42,601 nucleotides of DNA from Pseudorhodobacter antarcticus (GCA_945862465.1 CAMAYO010000015.1:1-42601), one strand, 5' to 3'; positions 7,957 through 19,013 are shown, numbered from the stretch's first letter. Notes: generated by a model from the letters alone, not told the origin. Made by a program: numbers and translations.

Positions 7957-9528
7957 ATGACCCAAAAGACCGCCCAACCCCGCGTCTTGATTTTCGACAC
8001 TACGCTGCGCGACGGGGAACAATCCCCCGGTGCCACCATGACCCATGATGAAAAGCTGGAAATCGCAGGCCTCTTGGATGAAATGGGCGTGGATATCATC
8101 GAGGCGGGCTTTCCCATCGCTTCAGAAGGTGACTTTGCCGCTGTCAGCGCCATCGCCAAGCGGGCCAAGAATTCTACGGTCTGCGGGCTGGCACGGGCCA
8201 ATTTCAAAGATATCGACCGCTGCTGGGAAGCGGTGAAACATGCCCGTTCGCCGCGCATTCACACATTTATCGGCACCTCGCCCCTGCACCGCGCCATTCC
8301 AAATCTGGACATGGACCAGATGGCCGAACGCATCCACGAAACTGTGACCCATGCGCGCAACCTGTGCGACAATGTGCAGTGGTCGCCCATGGACGCCACG
8401 CGCACCGAACATGATTACCTGTGCCGCACGGTGGAAATCGCCATCAAGGCAGGCGCCACCACGATCAACATTCCCGACACGGTGGGCTACACCTACCCGT
8501 TCGAATCCGCCAAACTGATTGCCATGCTTCTGGAACGCGTGCCGGGCGCTGATAAAGTCACTTTCGCCACCCATTGCCACAACGACCTTGGCATGGCCAC
8601 AGCCAATGCTTTGGCCGCAGTGGAAGCAGGTGCGCGGCAAATTGAATGCACCATCAACGGCTTGGGCGAACGGGCGGGCAACACGGCCTTGGAAGAGGTG
8701 GTTATGGCGATGCGTGTGCGCAACGACATTCTGCCCTATCAAACGGGCATCGACACCTCCAAGATCATGAACCTGTCGCGGCGGGTTTCTTCAGTTTCGG
8801 GCTTTGCGGTGCAGTTCAACAAGGCCATCGTGGGCAAGAACGCCTTCCTGCACGAAAGCGGCATCCACCAAGACGGCGTGCTGAAGAACGTGCAGACCTT
8901 TGAGATTATGCGCCCCGAAGACATCGGTCTGACCGCCACGAACATCGCAATGGGCAAGCATTCGGGCCGTGCGGCGCTGCGCTCGAAGCTGAAAGAGCTG
9001 GGGTTTGATCTGGCGGACAATCAACTCAACGACGTCTTTGTGCGCTTTAAAGCCTTGGCCGATCGCAAGAAAGAGGTCTACGACGAAGACCTGATCGCCC
9101 TTGTCGCCGATGAGGCCACCAGCGACGACAACACCCACCTTCAAGTCAAACGGCTGCGCGTGGTTTGCGGCACCGAAGGCCCCCGCGAGGCAGAGTTGAC
9201 GCTGATGATTGGCGGGGTTGAAACCTCCACCGATGCAACGGGCGATGGGCCGGTAGATGCGGCGTTTAATGCCGTCAATATGCTTTATTCCCACCACGCC
9301 AAGTTGCAACTCTATCAGGTGCATGCCGTGACCGAAGGGACAGACGCGCAGGCGACAGTTTCGGTGCGGCTGGAAGAAGACGGGCGGATCGCCACGGGCA
9401 CCTCGGCCGATACCGACACGGTTGTGGCCAGCGTGAAAGCCTATGTCCACGCGCTGAACCGGCTGATCCAGCGCCGTCAAAAATCAGCGCCAGATTCAGA
9501 TGTGAAGACGATCAGCTACAAGCAGTAA
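7957..9528 (+). CDS. leuA: 2-isopropylmalate synthase
   Basis: Condenses acetyl-CoA with 2-ketoisovalerate, the committed step of leucine synthesis, and is normally feedback-inhibited by leucine. The 523 residues match the LeuA type 1 length. The N-terminal TIM barrel carries LRDGEQSPG (R18, D19) and the metal-binding H206-x-H208 in THCHNDLG, with GLGERAGN soon after. The C-terminal quarter, after about residue 400, is the leucine-binding regulatory domain. The ATG at 7957 follows AAGGA at nine bases. Control by a leader peptide is strongly suggested by the upstream region. A strong hairpin terminator follows the gene. Confidence 0.97.
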   Translation: MTQKTAQPRVLIFDTTLRDGEQSPGATMTHDEKLEIAGLLDEMGVDIIEAGFPIASEGDFAAVSAIAKRAKNSTVCGLARANFKDIDRCWEAVKHARSPRIHTFIGTSPLHRAIPNLDMDQMAERIHETVTHARNLCDNVQWSPMDATRTEHDYLCRTVEIAIKAGATTINIPDTVGYTYPFESAKLIAMLLERVPGADKVTFATHCHNDLGMATANALAAVEAGARQIECTINGLGERAGNTALEEVVMAMRVRNDILPYQTGIDTSKIMNLSRRVSSVSGFAVQFNKAIVGKNAFLHESGIHQDGVLKNVQTFEIMRPEDIGLTATNIAMGKHSGRAALRSKLKELGFDLADNQLNDVFVRFKALADRKKEVYDEDLIALVADEATSDDNTHLQVKRLRVVCGTEGPREAELTLMIGGVETSTDATGDGPVDAAFNAVNMLYSHHAKLQLYQVHAVTEGTDAQATVSVRLEEDGRIATGTSADTDTVVASVKAYVHALNRLIQRRQKSAPDSDVKTISYKQ

Positions 9529-9553
9529 GGCTTGGCGCAAACGCATATCGGCA

Positions 9554-9580
9554 AAAGGCCAAAGCCCCGCTTTGGCCTTT
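9554..9580. terminator. Bidirectional hairpin terminator between leuA and an SDR gene
   Basis: AAAGGCCAAAGC (9554-9565) pairs perfectly with GCTTTGGCCTTT (9569-9580) around a CCC loop: 12 bp with A-rich and T-rich ends. It lies between the convergent ends of leuA and the SDR gene and can serve both. The T-tract is short (three Ts). Confidence 0.75.
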
Positions 9581-9598
9581 GTCAATTGGACCAATGCG

Positions 9599-10366
9599 TC
9601 AGAAGCCACCTGCCCCCTTCATCTCGACCAGTGTATTACCCCCATCCACCACCAACATCGCCCCATTGACATAGCTGGCCCCATGCGAGGCCAAGAACAC
9701 AGCGCAAGCCGCGACTTCGTCTGGCGTGCCAGCGCGACCCACGGGGGTGGCCCGACCAGCGCGAATTTCCTTGGCGCTTGAGGATTTTGTTTGAATCCAC
9801 CCCGGCAGCACCGCATTGCAAGTAATGCCCTCTGCGCCGTATTCTAGGGCCACCGACCGCGTCATCCCGCCAATCGCGGCCTTGGCCGTGGCATAGCCGG
9901 ATGATCCGTCAATCGTCACCAGCGGGCCAGTGACAGAGCCTATATTGACGATCCGCCCATAGCGCGCTGCCTGCATCGCAGGCAAAGCCGCGCGGATGCA
10001 GTGAAACGTCACGCCGATGTTCAAGGCCATATGATGCGCCCAATCGGCATCTGACAATGCGCCCAGCTTGGTGCGTTTGACCGACTTGCCGCTTTGCACC
10101 ATGCCTGCGTTGTTGATCAACACCGCAACAGGGCCCAGTTGCGCGGCAATGGCCGCGAACAACCCCTGCACCTGCGCCGGATCGGTGAGGTCGGCCTTGT
10201 GGGCCATGCACCCCAGTTCTGCCGCGCGGTCAAAGATGCGGTCAGTGGTAGCCGTGATGCACAGCTTTGCGCCCGCTTTTTGCAAGGCCTTTGCTGTGGC
10301 AAAGCCAATCCCCCCGGCGCTGCCAGCACCTGTGACCAAAGCCACGCGATTGGTAAAGTCTTCCAT
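9599..10366 (-). CDS. Short-chain dehydrogenase/reductase (FabG-like SDR)
   Basis: A 255-residue classical SDR. The cofactor loop VTGAGSAGGIG (residues 11-21) is slightly longer than the usual TGxxxGxG. NNAG is at about 85-88 and the YxxxK pair is Y158/K162 (YATAK). The C-terminus ends with YVNGAMLVVDGG, the typical signature of FabG-like 3-oxoacyl or sugar/alcohol SDRs. The substrate is not deducible. The ATG at 10366 (MEDFTNRVAL) has GGGAG five bases upstream; the open frame to 10471 lacks SDR features. Upstream lies an AT-rich spacer with a perfect palindrome (10474-10495) and a possible -10 (TACAAT, complement of 10457-10462). Confidence 0.88.
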   Translation of the reverse strand: MEDFTNRVALVTGAGSAGGIGFATAKALQKAGAKLCITATTDRIFDRAAELGCMAHKADLTDPAQVQGLFAAIAAQLGPVAVLINNAGMVQSGKSVKRTKLGALSDADWAHHMALNIGVTFHCIRAALPAMQAARYGRIVNIGSVTGPLVTIDGSSGYATAKAAIGGMTRSVALEYGAEGITCNAVLPGWIQTKSSSAKEIRAGRATPVGRAGTPDEVAACAVFLASHGASYVNGAMLVVDGGNTLVEMKGAGGF

Positions 10367-11716
<1,350 letters not shown>

Positions 11717-11739
11717 TCCCTTTCGCTCAAGGGGGGCCT

Positions 11740-12753
11740 ATGGCCAAACCTCGGACATACAACAGCGAAGATTTCTCACGCCCGCTGCGTCGGGTTTTGG
11801 TGGGGTTTTCGGTTGTATTGTTCTTGGCCCTCTTTGTGCTGTGGCGCATCGACAGCCCAAGGGTTGAACGCTTTCGCATGGCCCTGATTGACAAGGTCGT
11901 GCCATCTTTTGCTTGGGCCATGGCGCCTGTGACCAAAGTTTCGACCATGGTCGACAATTTTCAGTCCTACGGCCGTCTTTACGAACAAAATCAGCAATTG
12001 CGTGACGAATTACAGCAGATGAAGGCGTGGAAAGAAGCCGCGTTACAGCTAGAACAAAAGAACGCGCGCTTGCTGGATTTGAACAACGTCCGCCTTGACC
12101 CGATGCTTACCCATGTCACGGGCGTGGTTCTGACCGACAGTGGCAGCCCGTTTCGCCAATCGGTTCTGTTGAATGTGGGCACGCGCGACGGCATTCAAGA
12201 CGGCTGGGCCACGATGGATGGTATTGGCCTTGTCGGGCGCATTTCGGGCGTGGGCAACCGCACCAGTCGGGTGATCTTGCTCACCGACAGCTCTAGCCGC
12301 ATTCCGGTGATTGTGCAGCCTTCTGACCAAAAAGCGGTCTTGTCAGGCGACAATTCGATGCTTCCGCCTTTAGATTTTCTCGAACATCCCGACCAGATCC
12401 AGCCGGGGGATCGGGTGGTCAGTACGGGCGATGGCAACGTCTTTCCGGCAGGTCTTTTGGTGGGCCAAGTCGCCATGGGGGCAGATAAGCGCCTGCGCGT
12501 GGTTTTGGCGGCAAATTACGAACGGCTAGAATTTTTGCGCGTCTTGCGCAGTTATGCCAGCGCGCCCATCACCGATACGGGCGCGCTATTGGTGCCGTTG
12601 CCACCCCGCCCCTTGCCAGCCGGCGTGCAGGGCCCTTTGGTGCCCGCAGCCGGTTTGCCCCCTGCAGCGCCGCCCGAAGGGGCAGGCACCGCGCTTGAAA
12701 GCACCGCTTCTCCGGCTGTCCCAGACGGAACGACGGGAGCGCGCAGTGATTAA
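11740..12753 (+). CDS. mreC: Rod shape-determining protein MreC
   Basis: A 337-residue bitopic inner-membrane protein that links MreB to periplasmic PBP2. A single membrane segment lies at about residues 18-37 (VLVGFSVVLFLALFVLW). A coiled coil follows at about 75-110 (LYEQNQQLRDELQQMK), then the two beta-barrel domains with GTRDGIQDGW and a GLVGRI-like strand. The last 60 residues are Pro/Ala-rich and probably disordered. The start is supported by AGGGGGG before the ATG. The end overlaps the GTG start of mreD by eight bases, implying translational coupling. Confidence 0.95.
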   Translation: MAKPRTYNSEDFSRPLRRVLVGFSVVLFLALFVLWRIDSPRVERFRMALIDKVVPSFAWAMAPVTKVSTMVDNFQSYGRLYEQNQQLRDELQQMKAWKEAALQLEQKNARLLDLNNVRLDPMLTHVTGVVLTDSGSPFRQSVLLNVGTRDGIQDGWATMDGIGLVGRISGVGNRTSRVILLTDSSSRIPVIVQPSDQKAVLSGDNSMLPPLDFLEHPDQIQPGDRVVSTGDGNVFPAGLLVGQVAMGADKRLRVVLAANYERLEFLRVLRSYASAPITDTGALLVPLPPRPLPAGVQGPLVPAAGLPPAAPPEGAGTALESTASPAVPDGTTGARSD

Positions 12754-13285
12754 CGCCCTGATCGGACCCGTTTGGCTGCACCGCCTAATTTTTCTGAGCG
12801 TGGCGCTTGGCTTAACCTTTGTACGACTTTTGCCTTTGCAAACGACAGCGGGGCATTTGCCGGGCCCCGATCTCTTGCTGTGCCTGATTTTCGCTTGGAT
12901 GGTGCGGCGGCCAGAATATCTGTCAGCCTTGATGATCGGCGTGGTGATCTTGGCCGAAGATATTTTGCTGATGCGCCCCCCCGGCCTTTGGACGGCGCTG
13001 GTCTTAATCGGGGCCGAATTCATCCGCGCCCGAAGCGCGCTGACCCGCGAACTGAACTTTGGCGTTGAATGGCTGTTGGTGGCGGGCGTGATTTTCGGGG
13101 TGTTCTTTGCCAACCGCACCATCTTGGACATGGCCTTTGTCAACCAACCCGCGTTCGGATTTTCCTTGTTGCAGATCATCTGGTCGGTTGCGGCCTATCC
13201 GGTCGTCGTAGCCCTGTCGCGCTATGGATTGGATTTGTACAAGCCCGCTTTGGGCCAAATTGACTCTTTTGGGAGGCGAATGTGA
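12746..13285 (+). CDS. mreD: Rod shape-determining membrane protein MreD
   Basis: A 179-residue integral membrane protein with about five hydrophobic segments, sized and placed as MreD. Family-like features include FVRLLPLQ near the N-terminus, PGPDLLLCLIFAWMVRRPE, and LALLIGxxxD-like helices. I place the start at GTG 12746 (INALIGPVWLHR), inside the end of mreC, because the open frame further upstream is the out-of-frame shadow of mreC. It ends with TGA overlapping the GTG of mrdA. MreD works with MreC and the PBP2-RodA synthase. Confidence 0.92.
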   Translation: MINALIGPVWLHRLIFLSVALGLTFVRLLPLQTTAGHLPGPDLLLCLIFAWMVRRPEYLSALMIGVVILAEDILLMRPPGLWTALVLIGAEFIRARSALTRELNFGVEWLLVAGVIFGVFFANRTILDMAFVNQPAFGFSLLQIIWSVAAYPVVVALSRYGLDLYKPALGQIDSFGRRM

Positions 13286-15225
13286 GACGCCCCCCTCGCG
13301 ATACCGAAGACAGCGCCCGCCGGATCAACCGCCGCGCTTTGTTTATGGGGGGCTGCATGGCGGCCACGATGGCGGTGCTGGCGGGGCGGATGCGCTATCT
13401 TGGCATTGACCAGTCTGATGCATTTTCGCTTTTGGCCGAACAAAACCGTGTCAATATTCAGCTTTTGCCGCCCGCCCGTGGCCTAATCTTAGACCGCAAC
13501 GGCAAACTTATCGCTGGCAACGAGCAGACCTACCGCGTGGTGATCACGCGCGAAGGGGCGGGGGACGTGGATCTGGTTCTCAACCGCCTCAGCCATCTGA
13601 TCCCCTTGACGCAAGAGGATTTGACGCGCGTGTTAAAGGATATGGCGAAGAACCCCGCTTTCGTGCCGATACCCGTGGCCGATAGGCTCAGTTGGGAAGA
13701 GTTCAGCAGCATCTCCTTGAACGCACCGGCCCTCCCAGGGGTGACGCCGGATGTCGGCCTGTCACGTCTATATCCGCGCGACACCGATTTTGCCCATGTC
13801 GTGGGCTATGTTGGCCCCGTGTCTGAAAAAGATCTTGAGGGCATCGAAAACCCTGACCCCTTGCTGCATATCCCCAAGTTCCAGATCGGCAAAATCGGTG
13901 TGGAAAAGTGGACCGAAGATGTGCTGCGCGGATCAGCCGGCAACCGCAAGATCGAGGTCAACCACGTTGGTCGTATCATGCGCGAACTGGAGCGGGCCGA
14001 GGGGCAATCGGGCGCTGACCTGACGCTGACGCTGGACGCCGATTTGCAAAACTTTTTGCAAGTCCGTCTGGGCGACCAATCTGCCGCCTGTGTGGTGATG
14101 GATGTCCAAAATGGCGACATCATGGGGGCGGTATCGGCCCCCAGCTTTAACCCCAACCTGTTTGTGCGCGGCATTTCCAATGCGGATTACCGCGCCCTGA
14201 TGGACAATGACCACCGCCCCTTAGCCAATAAGGTGGCGCAGGGGGCCTATCCTCCGGGATCAACCTTTAAAATTGTCACAGCCTTGGCTGCCCTGGCTGA
14301 TGGGCAAATTGACACCGACACCACCGTCAGTTGCCCGGGCTACCTGGATTTCGGCGGACGCAAGTTTCATTGCTGGAAGTCGGGCGGTCATGGCAAGGTT
14401 GATTTGGCGCGCGCCTTGGCCGAAAGTTGTGATGTGTTCTTTTACGATGTGGCCCAAAAGGTTGGCATCGAGAAGATATCAGAAATGGGCAAAACCATGG
14501 GTCTTGGGCAACGCCATGATCTGCCCATGTCAGCCATTACCGAGGGTATTTTGCCCACCAAAGAGTGGAAGCAAGCACGCTTTAACCAAGACTGGCGGAT
14601 TGGCGACACGATTAACGCGTCAATCGGGCAAGGCTATGTCTTGGCATCGCCCTTGCAACTGGCCGTTATGACAGCGCGGGTGGCGACGGGTCGATTGGTC
14701 GTGCCGCGCTTGGTGAAGGCTGTCGATGGGGTCGAAGTTGCCATCGCCGAGGCTTTGCCCCTTGGCATGGAAACCTCGCATCTTCAAACGGTTCGCGCGG
14801 GGATGGATCAAGTGGTCAACGGCCAGCACGGCACCTCTTACGCCGCACGGATCGACAATGCGGCGATGCTTATGGCGGGCAAATCGGGCACGTCGCAGGT
14901 GCGCAACATCTCGGCCGCAGAGCGCGAGACAGGCGTTGTCGACAATGTTGATCGGCCGTGGAAAGAACGCGATCACGCCCTGTTTGTCGCCTATGCACCC
15001 GCCGATGCGCCGCGCTATGCGGTGGCTGTGGTGGTGGAACATGGTGGCGGGGGGTCTTTGGCGGCAGCCCCCATTGCGCGCGACGCCTTGCTGCGGGTTA
15101 TGACAGGGGCCTTGCCTGACCCGATGGATTATCCCGAAAGCCAGCGCGCACGTATTGACGCCATGCTGAAAGACCTGCGCCTGCGCCGACCCGACGGCAG
15201 CCAACCCCCAGAAATAAAGGCCTAA
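13282..15225 (+). CDS. mrdA: Penicillin-binding protein 2, elongasome transpeptidase
   Basis: A 647-residue monofunctional class B PBP that cross-links side-wall peptidoglycan with RodA. One N-terminal membrane anchor is at about residues 20-38. The pedestal domain begins with PARGLILDRNGK. The catalytic motifs are S327-TF-K330 (GSTFK), S382-C-D384 and K534-S-G-T537. The start is GTG at 13282, overlapping the mreD stop (GTGA), with a strong GGAGG five bases upstream. rodA follows after five bases, so the two subunits of the synthase are coupled. Confidence 0.97.
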   Translation: MRRPPRDTEDSARRINRRALFMGGCMAATMAVLAGRMRYLGIDQSDAFSLLAEQNRVNIQLLPPARGLILDRNGKLIAGNEQTYRVVITREGAGDVDLVLNRLSHLIPLTQEDLTRVLKDMAKNPAFVPIPVADRLSWEEFSSISLNAPALPGVTPDVGLSRLYPRDTDFAHVVGYVGPVSEKDLEGIENPDPLLHIPKFQIGKIGVEKWTEDVLRGSAGNRKIEVNHVGRIMRELERAEGQSGADLTLTLDADLQNFLQVRLGDQSAACVVMDVQNGDIMGAVSAPSFNPNLFVRGISNADYRALMDNDHRPLANKVAQGAYPPGSTFKIVTALAALADGQIDTDTTVSCPGYLDFGGRKFHCWKSGGHGKVDLARALAESCDVFFYDVAQKVGIEKISEMGKTMGLGQRHDLPMSAITEGILPTKEWKQARFNQDWRIGDTINASIGQGYVLASPLQLAVMTARVATGRLVVPRLVKAVDGVEVAIAEALPLGMETSHLQTVRAGMDQVVNGQHGTSYAARIDNAAMLMAGKSGTSQVRNISAAERETGVVDNVDRPWKERDHALFVAYAPADAPRYAVAVVVEHGGGGSLAAAPIARDALLRVMTGALPDPMDYPESQRARIDAMLKDLRLRRPDGSQPPEIKA

Positions 15226-15230
15226 AGCCC

Positions 15231-16370
15231 ATGAGTTTTCTGGAATACCGCCTCAAATTCGCCCCGACAGGCTTTGCCAAGGTGTTTTACGTCAACTGGA
15301 GCCTGTATCTGCTGATCTGCGCTTGTGCGACGATCGGGTGGCTGATGCTGTATTCGATCTCGGGCGGCGATATGCAGCAATGGGCCGAACCGCAGATGAA
15401 ACGCTTTGGCGTGGGGATGGTTCTGTCACTGGCCATCTGCTTCACGCCGATCTGGTTTTGGCGCAGCATGTCAGCGGCCGCCTATATCGCGACCTTTGCT
15501 TTGTTGCTGGTGGTGTATTTCTTCGGGGCTGTGGGCATGGGGGCACAGCGCTGGATTGATTTGGGATTTATCCGCCTACAACCATCGGAATTCATGAAAG
15601 TCAGCCTGATTATGATGCTGGCGACCTATTACGATTGGCTGGACGATCGCAAAGTCTCGCGTTTGCCTTGGGTGATTTTGCCCGTGGCGATGATTTTGGC
15701 ACCCGCCGTCTTGGTCTTGATGGAGCCGAACTTGGGCACAACCCTGATGCTGGTCGTGGCGGGGGCTTCGGTAATGTTCGCGGCAGGCGTGTCGCTATGG
15801 TATTTTGGCATTGTAATCGGACTGATCGGGGCGGGGGTGGCAGGGGTATTCTTGCTGCGTGGCACGCCCTGGCAGTTTTTGCACGATTATCAGTATAGGC
15901 GGATCGACACGTTCCTAGATCCTTCCGCTGACCCCTTGGGGGCGGGCTATAACATCTTGCAAGCCAAGATCGCTTTGGGCTCAGGCGGCATGGCGGGCAA
16001 GGGCTTTATGCAAGGCACCCAAAGCCGCTTGAACTTTTTGCCAGAAAAACACACAGATTTCATCTTCACCACGTTGGGCGAAGAGTTCGGCTTTGTCGGA
16101 GCGATTTCTTTGCTGACGGTTTACGCCGCAATTTTGATCTTTCTGTTTTGGGCCGCCATGCAGAACAAAGATCGCTTCTCCTCCCTGCTGCTGATTGGCA
16201 TCGCCGCGAATTTCTTTTTGTATCTGGCCGTCAATCTTGCGATGGTGATGGGCATGGCCCCTGTTGTCGGCGTGCCCCTGCCCTTTCTAAGCTACGGCGG
16301 ATCTGCCACGCTCGTGTTGCTTTTAGCTTTTGGACTGGCGCAAAGCGCCATTGTGCATAGGCTGCGCTGA
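15231..16370 (+). CDS. rodA: RodA, SEDS-family peptidoglycan glycosyltransferase
   Basis: A 379-residue polytopic membrane protein of the SEDS family (RodA/FtsW) that polymerises lipid II in complex with PBP2. About ten membrane segments are visible. Recognisable SEDS parts are QRWIDLGFIRLQPSEFMK (about residues 105-122), EPNLGTTL (about 165-172), and PEKHTDFIFTTLGEEFGF (about 272-289) with the C-terminal PLPFLSYGGSA. It follows mrdA by five bases and its stop shares a base with the ATG of the DUF1345 gene (TGATG). Confidence 0.97.
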   Translation: MSFLEYRLKFAPTGFAKVFYVNWSLYLLICACATIGWLMLYSISGGDMQQWAEPQMKRFGVGMVLSLAICFTPIWFWRSMSAAAYIATFALLLVVYFFGAVGMGAQRWIDLGFIRLQPSEFMKVSLIMMLATYYDWLDDRKVSRLPWVILPVAMILAPAVLVLMEPNLGTTLMLVVAGASVMFAAGVSLWYFGIVIGLIGAGVAGVFLLRGTPWQFLHDYQYRRIDTFLDPSADPLGAGYNILQAKIALGSGGMAGKGFMQGTQSRLNFLPEKHTDFIFTTLGEEFGFVGAISLLTVYAAILIFLFWAAMQNKDRFSSLLLIGIAANFFLYLAVNLAMVMGMAPVVGVPLPFLSYGGSATLVLLLAFGLAQSAIVHRLR

Positions 16371-16999
16371 TGTTGGCCCAAGCTTATCATCGCCATTCAA
16401 GATTTCTGGCCGCACTGGTCTTTGGTGGACTGATGTGGGCGGCCAGTCGCGCTTTGCCCGTTGACCCTGTGATGAGCGGCTTGATTGCCATCAACAGCTT
16501 TTTCCTCGGCTACTTGGCCTTGATCCTGACGATGATCCTGCGTTCTACCCCCGAAAAGATGCGCCGCCATTCGGAACAAGATGACGAAGGAGCGGTGCTG
16601 ATCCTTGGCATTGCCCTGCTGGCCGTGGGGATCAGCCTGTCGGCGATCTTTCTGGTGCTGAACCGCGCGAGCACCAGCCCGTTGGAAACAGTCTTTGCGC
16701 TGGCGGCGGCCCCTTTGGGATGGGCCACGTTGCAAGTGCTGGCCGCTTTTCGCTACGCGCATCTTTACCACGCGCCTGAGCCTGACGGCGGGCTGGACTT
16801 TCCGGGCACAGCCAAACCGGGGATCTGGGATTTTGTATATTTCTCTTTCGTGTTGGGCATGACAGCCCAAACCGCCGATGTCGCCATCACAACGACCCAA
16901 ATGCGCCGCGTGGTGCTAACGCATTCCATTGGCGCATTTTTCTTTAACACCGTGATCCTTGCTATGGCGGTAAACGCCGGAATTGCTTTATCACACTGA
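16370..16999 (+). CDS. DUF1345 family membrane protein
   Basis: A 209-residue integral membrane protein with about six hydrophobic segments. The C-terminal half has the DUF1345 hallmark: IWDFVYFSFVLGMTAQTADV (about 156-175) followed by MRRVVLTHSIGAFFFNTVILA. Function is unknown. Its ATG overlaps the rodA stop (TGATG), so it is likely translated with the elongation operon. This may be simple read-through; a link to cell-wall growth is only inference. Confidence 0.85.
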   Translation: MLAQAYHRHSRFLAALVFGGLMWAASRALPVDPVMSGLIAINSFFLGYLALILTMILRSTPEKMRRHSEQDDEGAVLILGIALLAVGISLSAIFLVLNRASTSPLETVFALAAAPLGWATLQVLAAFRYAHLYHAPEPDGGLDFPGTAKPGIWDFVYFSFVLGMTAQTADVAITTTQMRRVVLTHSIGAFFFNTVILAMAVNAGIALSH

Positions 17000-17012
17000 C
17001 CAAGAGGGCTCC

Positions 17013-17939
17013 ATGCTGATCCTTTTCGCCGCTCCAGCCCTTTGGCCCGACTATGCCAAGATCTTGCCACAGGCCTTGGCCGAGGCGGGGCTTTCAGCCC
17101 AGATCGTGACCGAAGCCAGCGATCCGGCCTTGGTTGACTACATCATCTACGCCCCTTCGGCCCCCTTGCAAGATTTCACCCCCTTCACCCGCTGCAAAGC
17201 CGTGCTCAGCCTATGGGCCGGGGTCGAGCGGATTGTTGGCAATGCCACCCTGACCCAACCTTTGGCACGCATGGTGGACCCTTACCTGACGGAAGGGATG
17301 GTGGAATGGGTCGTGGGCCACGCCCTGCGCCATCATCTGGGCATGGACCGCCACATCGTAAACCCCACCCATGTCTGGGACCCAACCTGCCCGCCCCTTG
17401 CCCGCCAACGCCCGGTGGCGATGTTGGGCCTTGGCGCGCTTGGCCTTGCCGCGGCGCGCGCTTTACGATCGCTGAACTTCCCGGTCACGGGGTGGAGCCG
17501 TGCGCCCAAATCTATCGAAGGCCTAACCTGCCTGCACGGTGAGGCGGGCTTGCAACCAGCCCTGTCCAACGCAGCCATCGTCGTCACCCTGCTGCCGCGC
17601 ACGCCGGAAACCGAAAACCTGCTGAACGCGCGTAGCCTGTCTTATCTGCCCCGGGGGGCGTTTATCCTGAACCCAGGACGCGGGCCATTGATCGACGATC
17701 AGGCCCTGCTGGCAGCGCTGGACAGCGGCCAAGTGGCCCATGCCACGCTGGATGTGTTTCGCACTGAACCCCTGCCACAAGACCACCCGTTCTGGGCCCA
17801 TAAGCAGATCACCGTCACCCCGCATATCGCGGCGGATACCAGGCCGCACAGTGCCGCACGGGTTTTGGTAGAAAACATCCGCCGCTCAGAGGCGGGTGCG
17901 CCGTTGCTGCATCTGGTTGACCGCGCCCTTGGCTACTAA
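17013..17939 (+). CDS. D-2-hydroxyacid dehydrogenase, glyoxylate/hydroxypyruvate reductase A type
   Basis: A 308-residue NAD(P)-dependent dehydrogenase of the GhrA branch. The dinucleotide motif GLGALG is at about 140. The catalytic triad appears as Arg in LNPGRGPLIDD, Glu in DVFRTEPLP and His in TPHIAA. LWAGVERI early in the sequence is typical of GhrA-like enzymes. It probably reduces glyoxylate or hydroxypyruvate. The ATG at 17013 (MLILFAAPAL) has GAGGG upstream and starts the first beta strand; the open frame 30 bases upstream lies in the tail of the DUF1345 gene. Confidence 0.88.
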   Translation: MLILFAAPALWPDYAKILPQALAEAGLSAQIVTEASDPALVDYIIYAPSAPLQDFTPFTRCKAVLSLWAGVERIVGNATLTQPLARMVDPYLTEGMVEWVVGHALRHHLGMDRHIVNPTHVWDPTCPPLARQRPVAMLGLGALGLAAARALRSLNFPVTGWSRAPKSIEGLTCLHGEAGLQPALSNAAIVVTLLPRTPETENLLNARSLSYLPRGAFILNPGRGPLIDDQALLAALDSGQVAHATLDVFRTEPLPQDHPFWAHKQITVTPHIAADTRPHSAARVLVENIRRSEAGAPLLHLVDRALGY

Positions 17940-18081
17940 GGTTGCATGGATAGTTGGGCAAGTATGAAAGGGGCAAAGCCACGCCCTGTGCCCGACCTTA
18001 TCTGTCGGTTCTAGAACACCAAAGGCGGCCGCAAATCCCTAGCCTTTGCCCAAGCGGATGCACCAAGGGGCGGTTTCAGCC

Positions 18082-18951
18082 ATGCGATATCTGACAGGCG
18101 CGGGGCTGATTATGTTGGCCGGAGTGGTTTGGTCGATCCAAGGCGTTCTGATCCGCCAATTGGACGAGGCGGGCAGTTGGGCGGTGCTGTTTTGGCGATC
18201 CTCGGGCATGGTGCCCGTGTTGATGCTTTGGATCGGTCCCGGCAACGTTCTACCAGCATTGCGGCAGGTGGGCTGGGCAGGGGTTGTGGGTGGACTTGGG
18301 CTGGTGCTGGCCTTTGGCGGGGCCATTGTGGCACTGCAATCAACCACGGTCGCCAATGCGATGCTGCTCTTTTCTGCCTCGCCCTTTTTCGCCGCTGTGT
18401 TTGGGCGGGTTTTGCTGAAAGAGCCGGTGTCTTTGCCCACATGGGGCGCCATTTTGTTGGCCTTGGTTGGGATTTTGGTGATGGTCGGCGGCATAGGCCA
18501 GATCGGCGGGGGGCAGGTGCTGGGCACGGTGGCAGCATTGATCTCGGCCGCGGGGTTTGCGGCCTTTACCGTGGCTATCCGCTGGGGGCATGTGACCGAT
18601 AGTCTGCCCGTGGTTCTGCTGGGTGGGATCTTTTCCGCTGTCGCGGGGGCTGTCGCCGCATTAATTGCGGGCCAAGTTTTGGTGGTTCCCCCCTTTGAGG
18701 CGGGATTGGCCTTTGGCATGGGCGTCGTGACGCTGACGGGGGGGATGTATCTTTATACCAAGGGCAGCCAAGCCGTGCCCGCCGCCCAAGCCACGCTGCT
18801 GTCTTTGATCGAAGTGCTATTAGCCCCCATCTGGGCGTGGATTTTCTTAAGCGAAACTCTGTCGGCCAACACGGCCCTGGGTGGGGCGGTTTTGCTGGCG
18901 GCGGTTGGCTTGAACGCCGGCTTTGGCCTGCGCGGGGCGCAGCAAAATTAG
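18082..18951 (+). CDS. EamA/DMT-family membrane transporter
   Basis: A 289-residue protein with ten predicted membrane segments in two EamA repeats. The first helix is LTGAGLIMLAGVVWS; the second half holds TLLSLIEVLLAPIWAW and ends near SETLSANTALGGAVLLA, as is typical of drug/metabolite exporters. The substrate is unknown. The start is uncertain: ATG 18082 puts the first helix at the N-terminus, ATG 18058 adds eight residues, and a TTG at 18046 is also open. The 140 bases before it hold no clear gene. It is followed by a small ORF and the glutamine-synthetase-like gene on the same strand. Confidence 0.85.
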   Translation: MRYLTGAGLIMLAGVVWSIQGVLIRQLDEAGSWAVLFWRSSGMVPVLMLWIGPGNVLPALRQVGWAGVVGGLGLVLAFGGAIVALQSTTVANAMLLFSASPFFAAVFGRVLLKEPVSLPTWGAILLALVGILVMVGGIGQIGGGQVLGTVAALISAAGFAAFTVAIRWGHVTDSLPVVLLGGIFSAVAGAVAALIAGQVLVVPPFEAGLAFGMGVVTLTGGMYLYTKGSQAVPAAQATLLSLIEVLLAPIWAWIFLSETLSANTALGGAVLLAAVGLNAGFGLRGAQQN

Positions 18952-19013
18952 AAACAACCTTGACACTTGCCTGCCCAAACGCCAGCCTTTGCGCAAATAA
19001 GGATCACCCGCCC

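Noticed and set aside
18960-18988. Promoter for the small ORF and glutamine-synthetase-like gene starting with TTGACA at 18960
   Set aside because: The -35 is perfect, but no acceptable -10 lies 16-18 bases downstream, so I did not annotate it.
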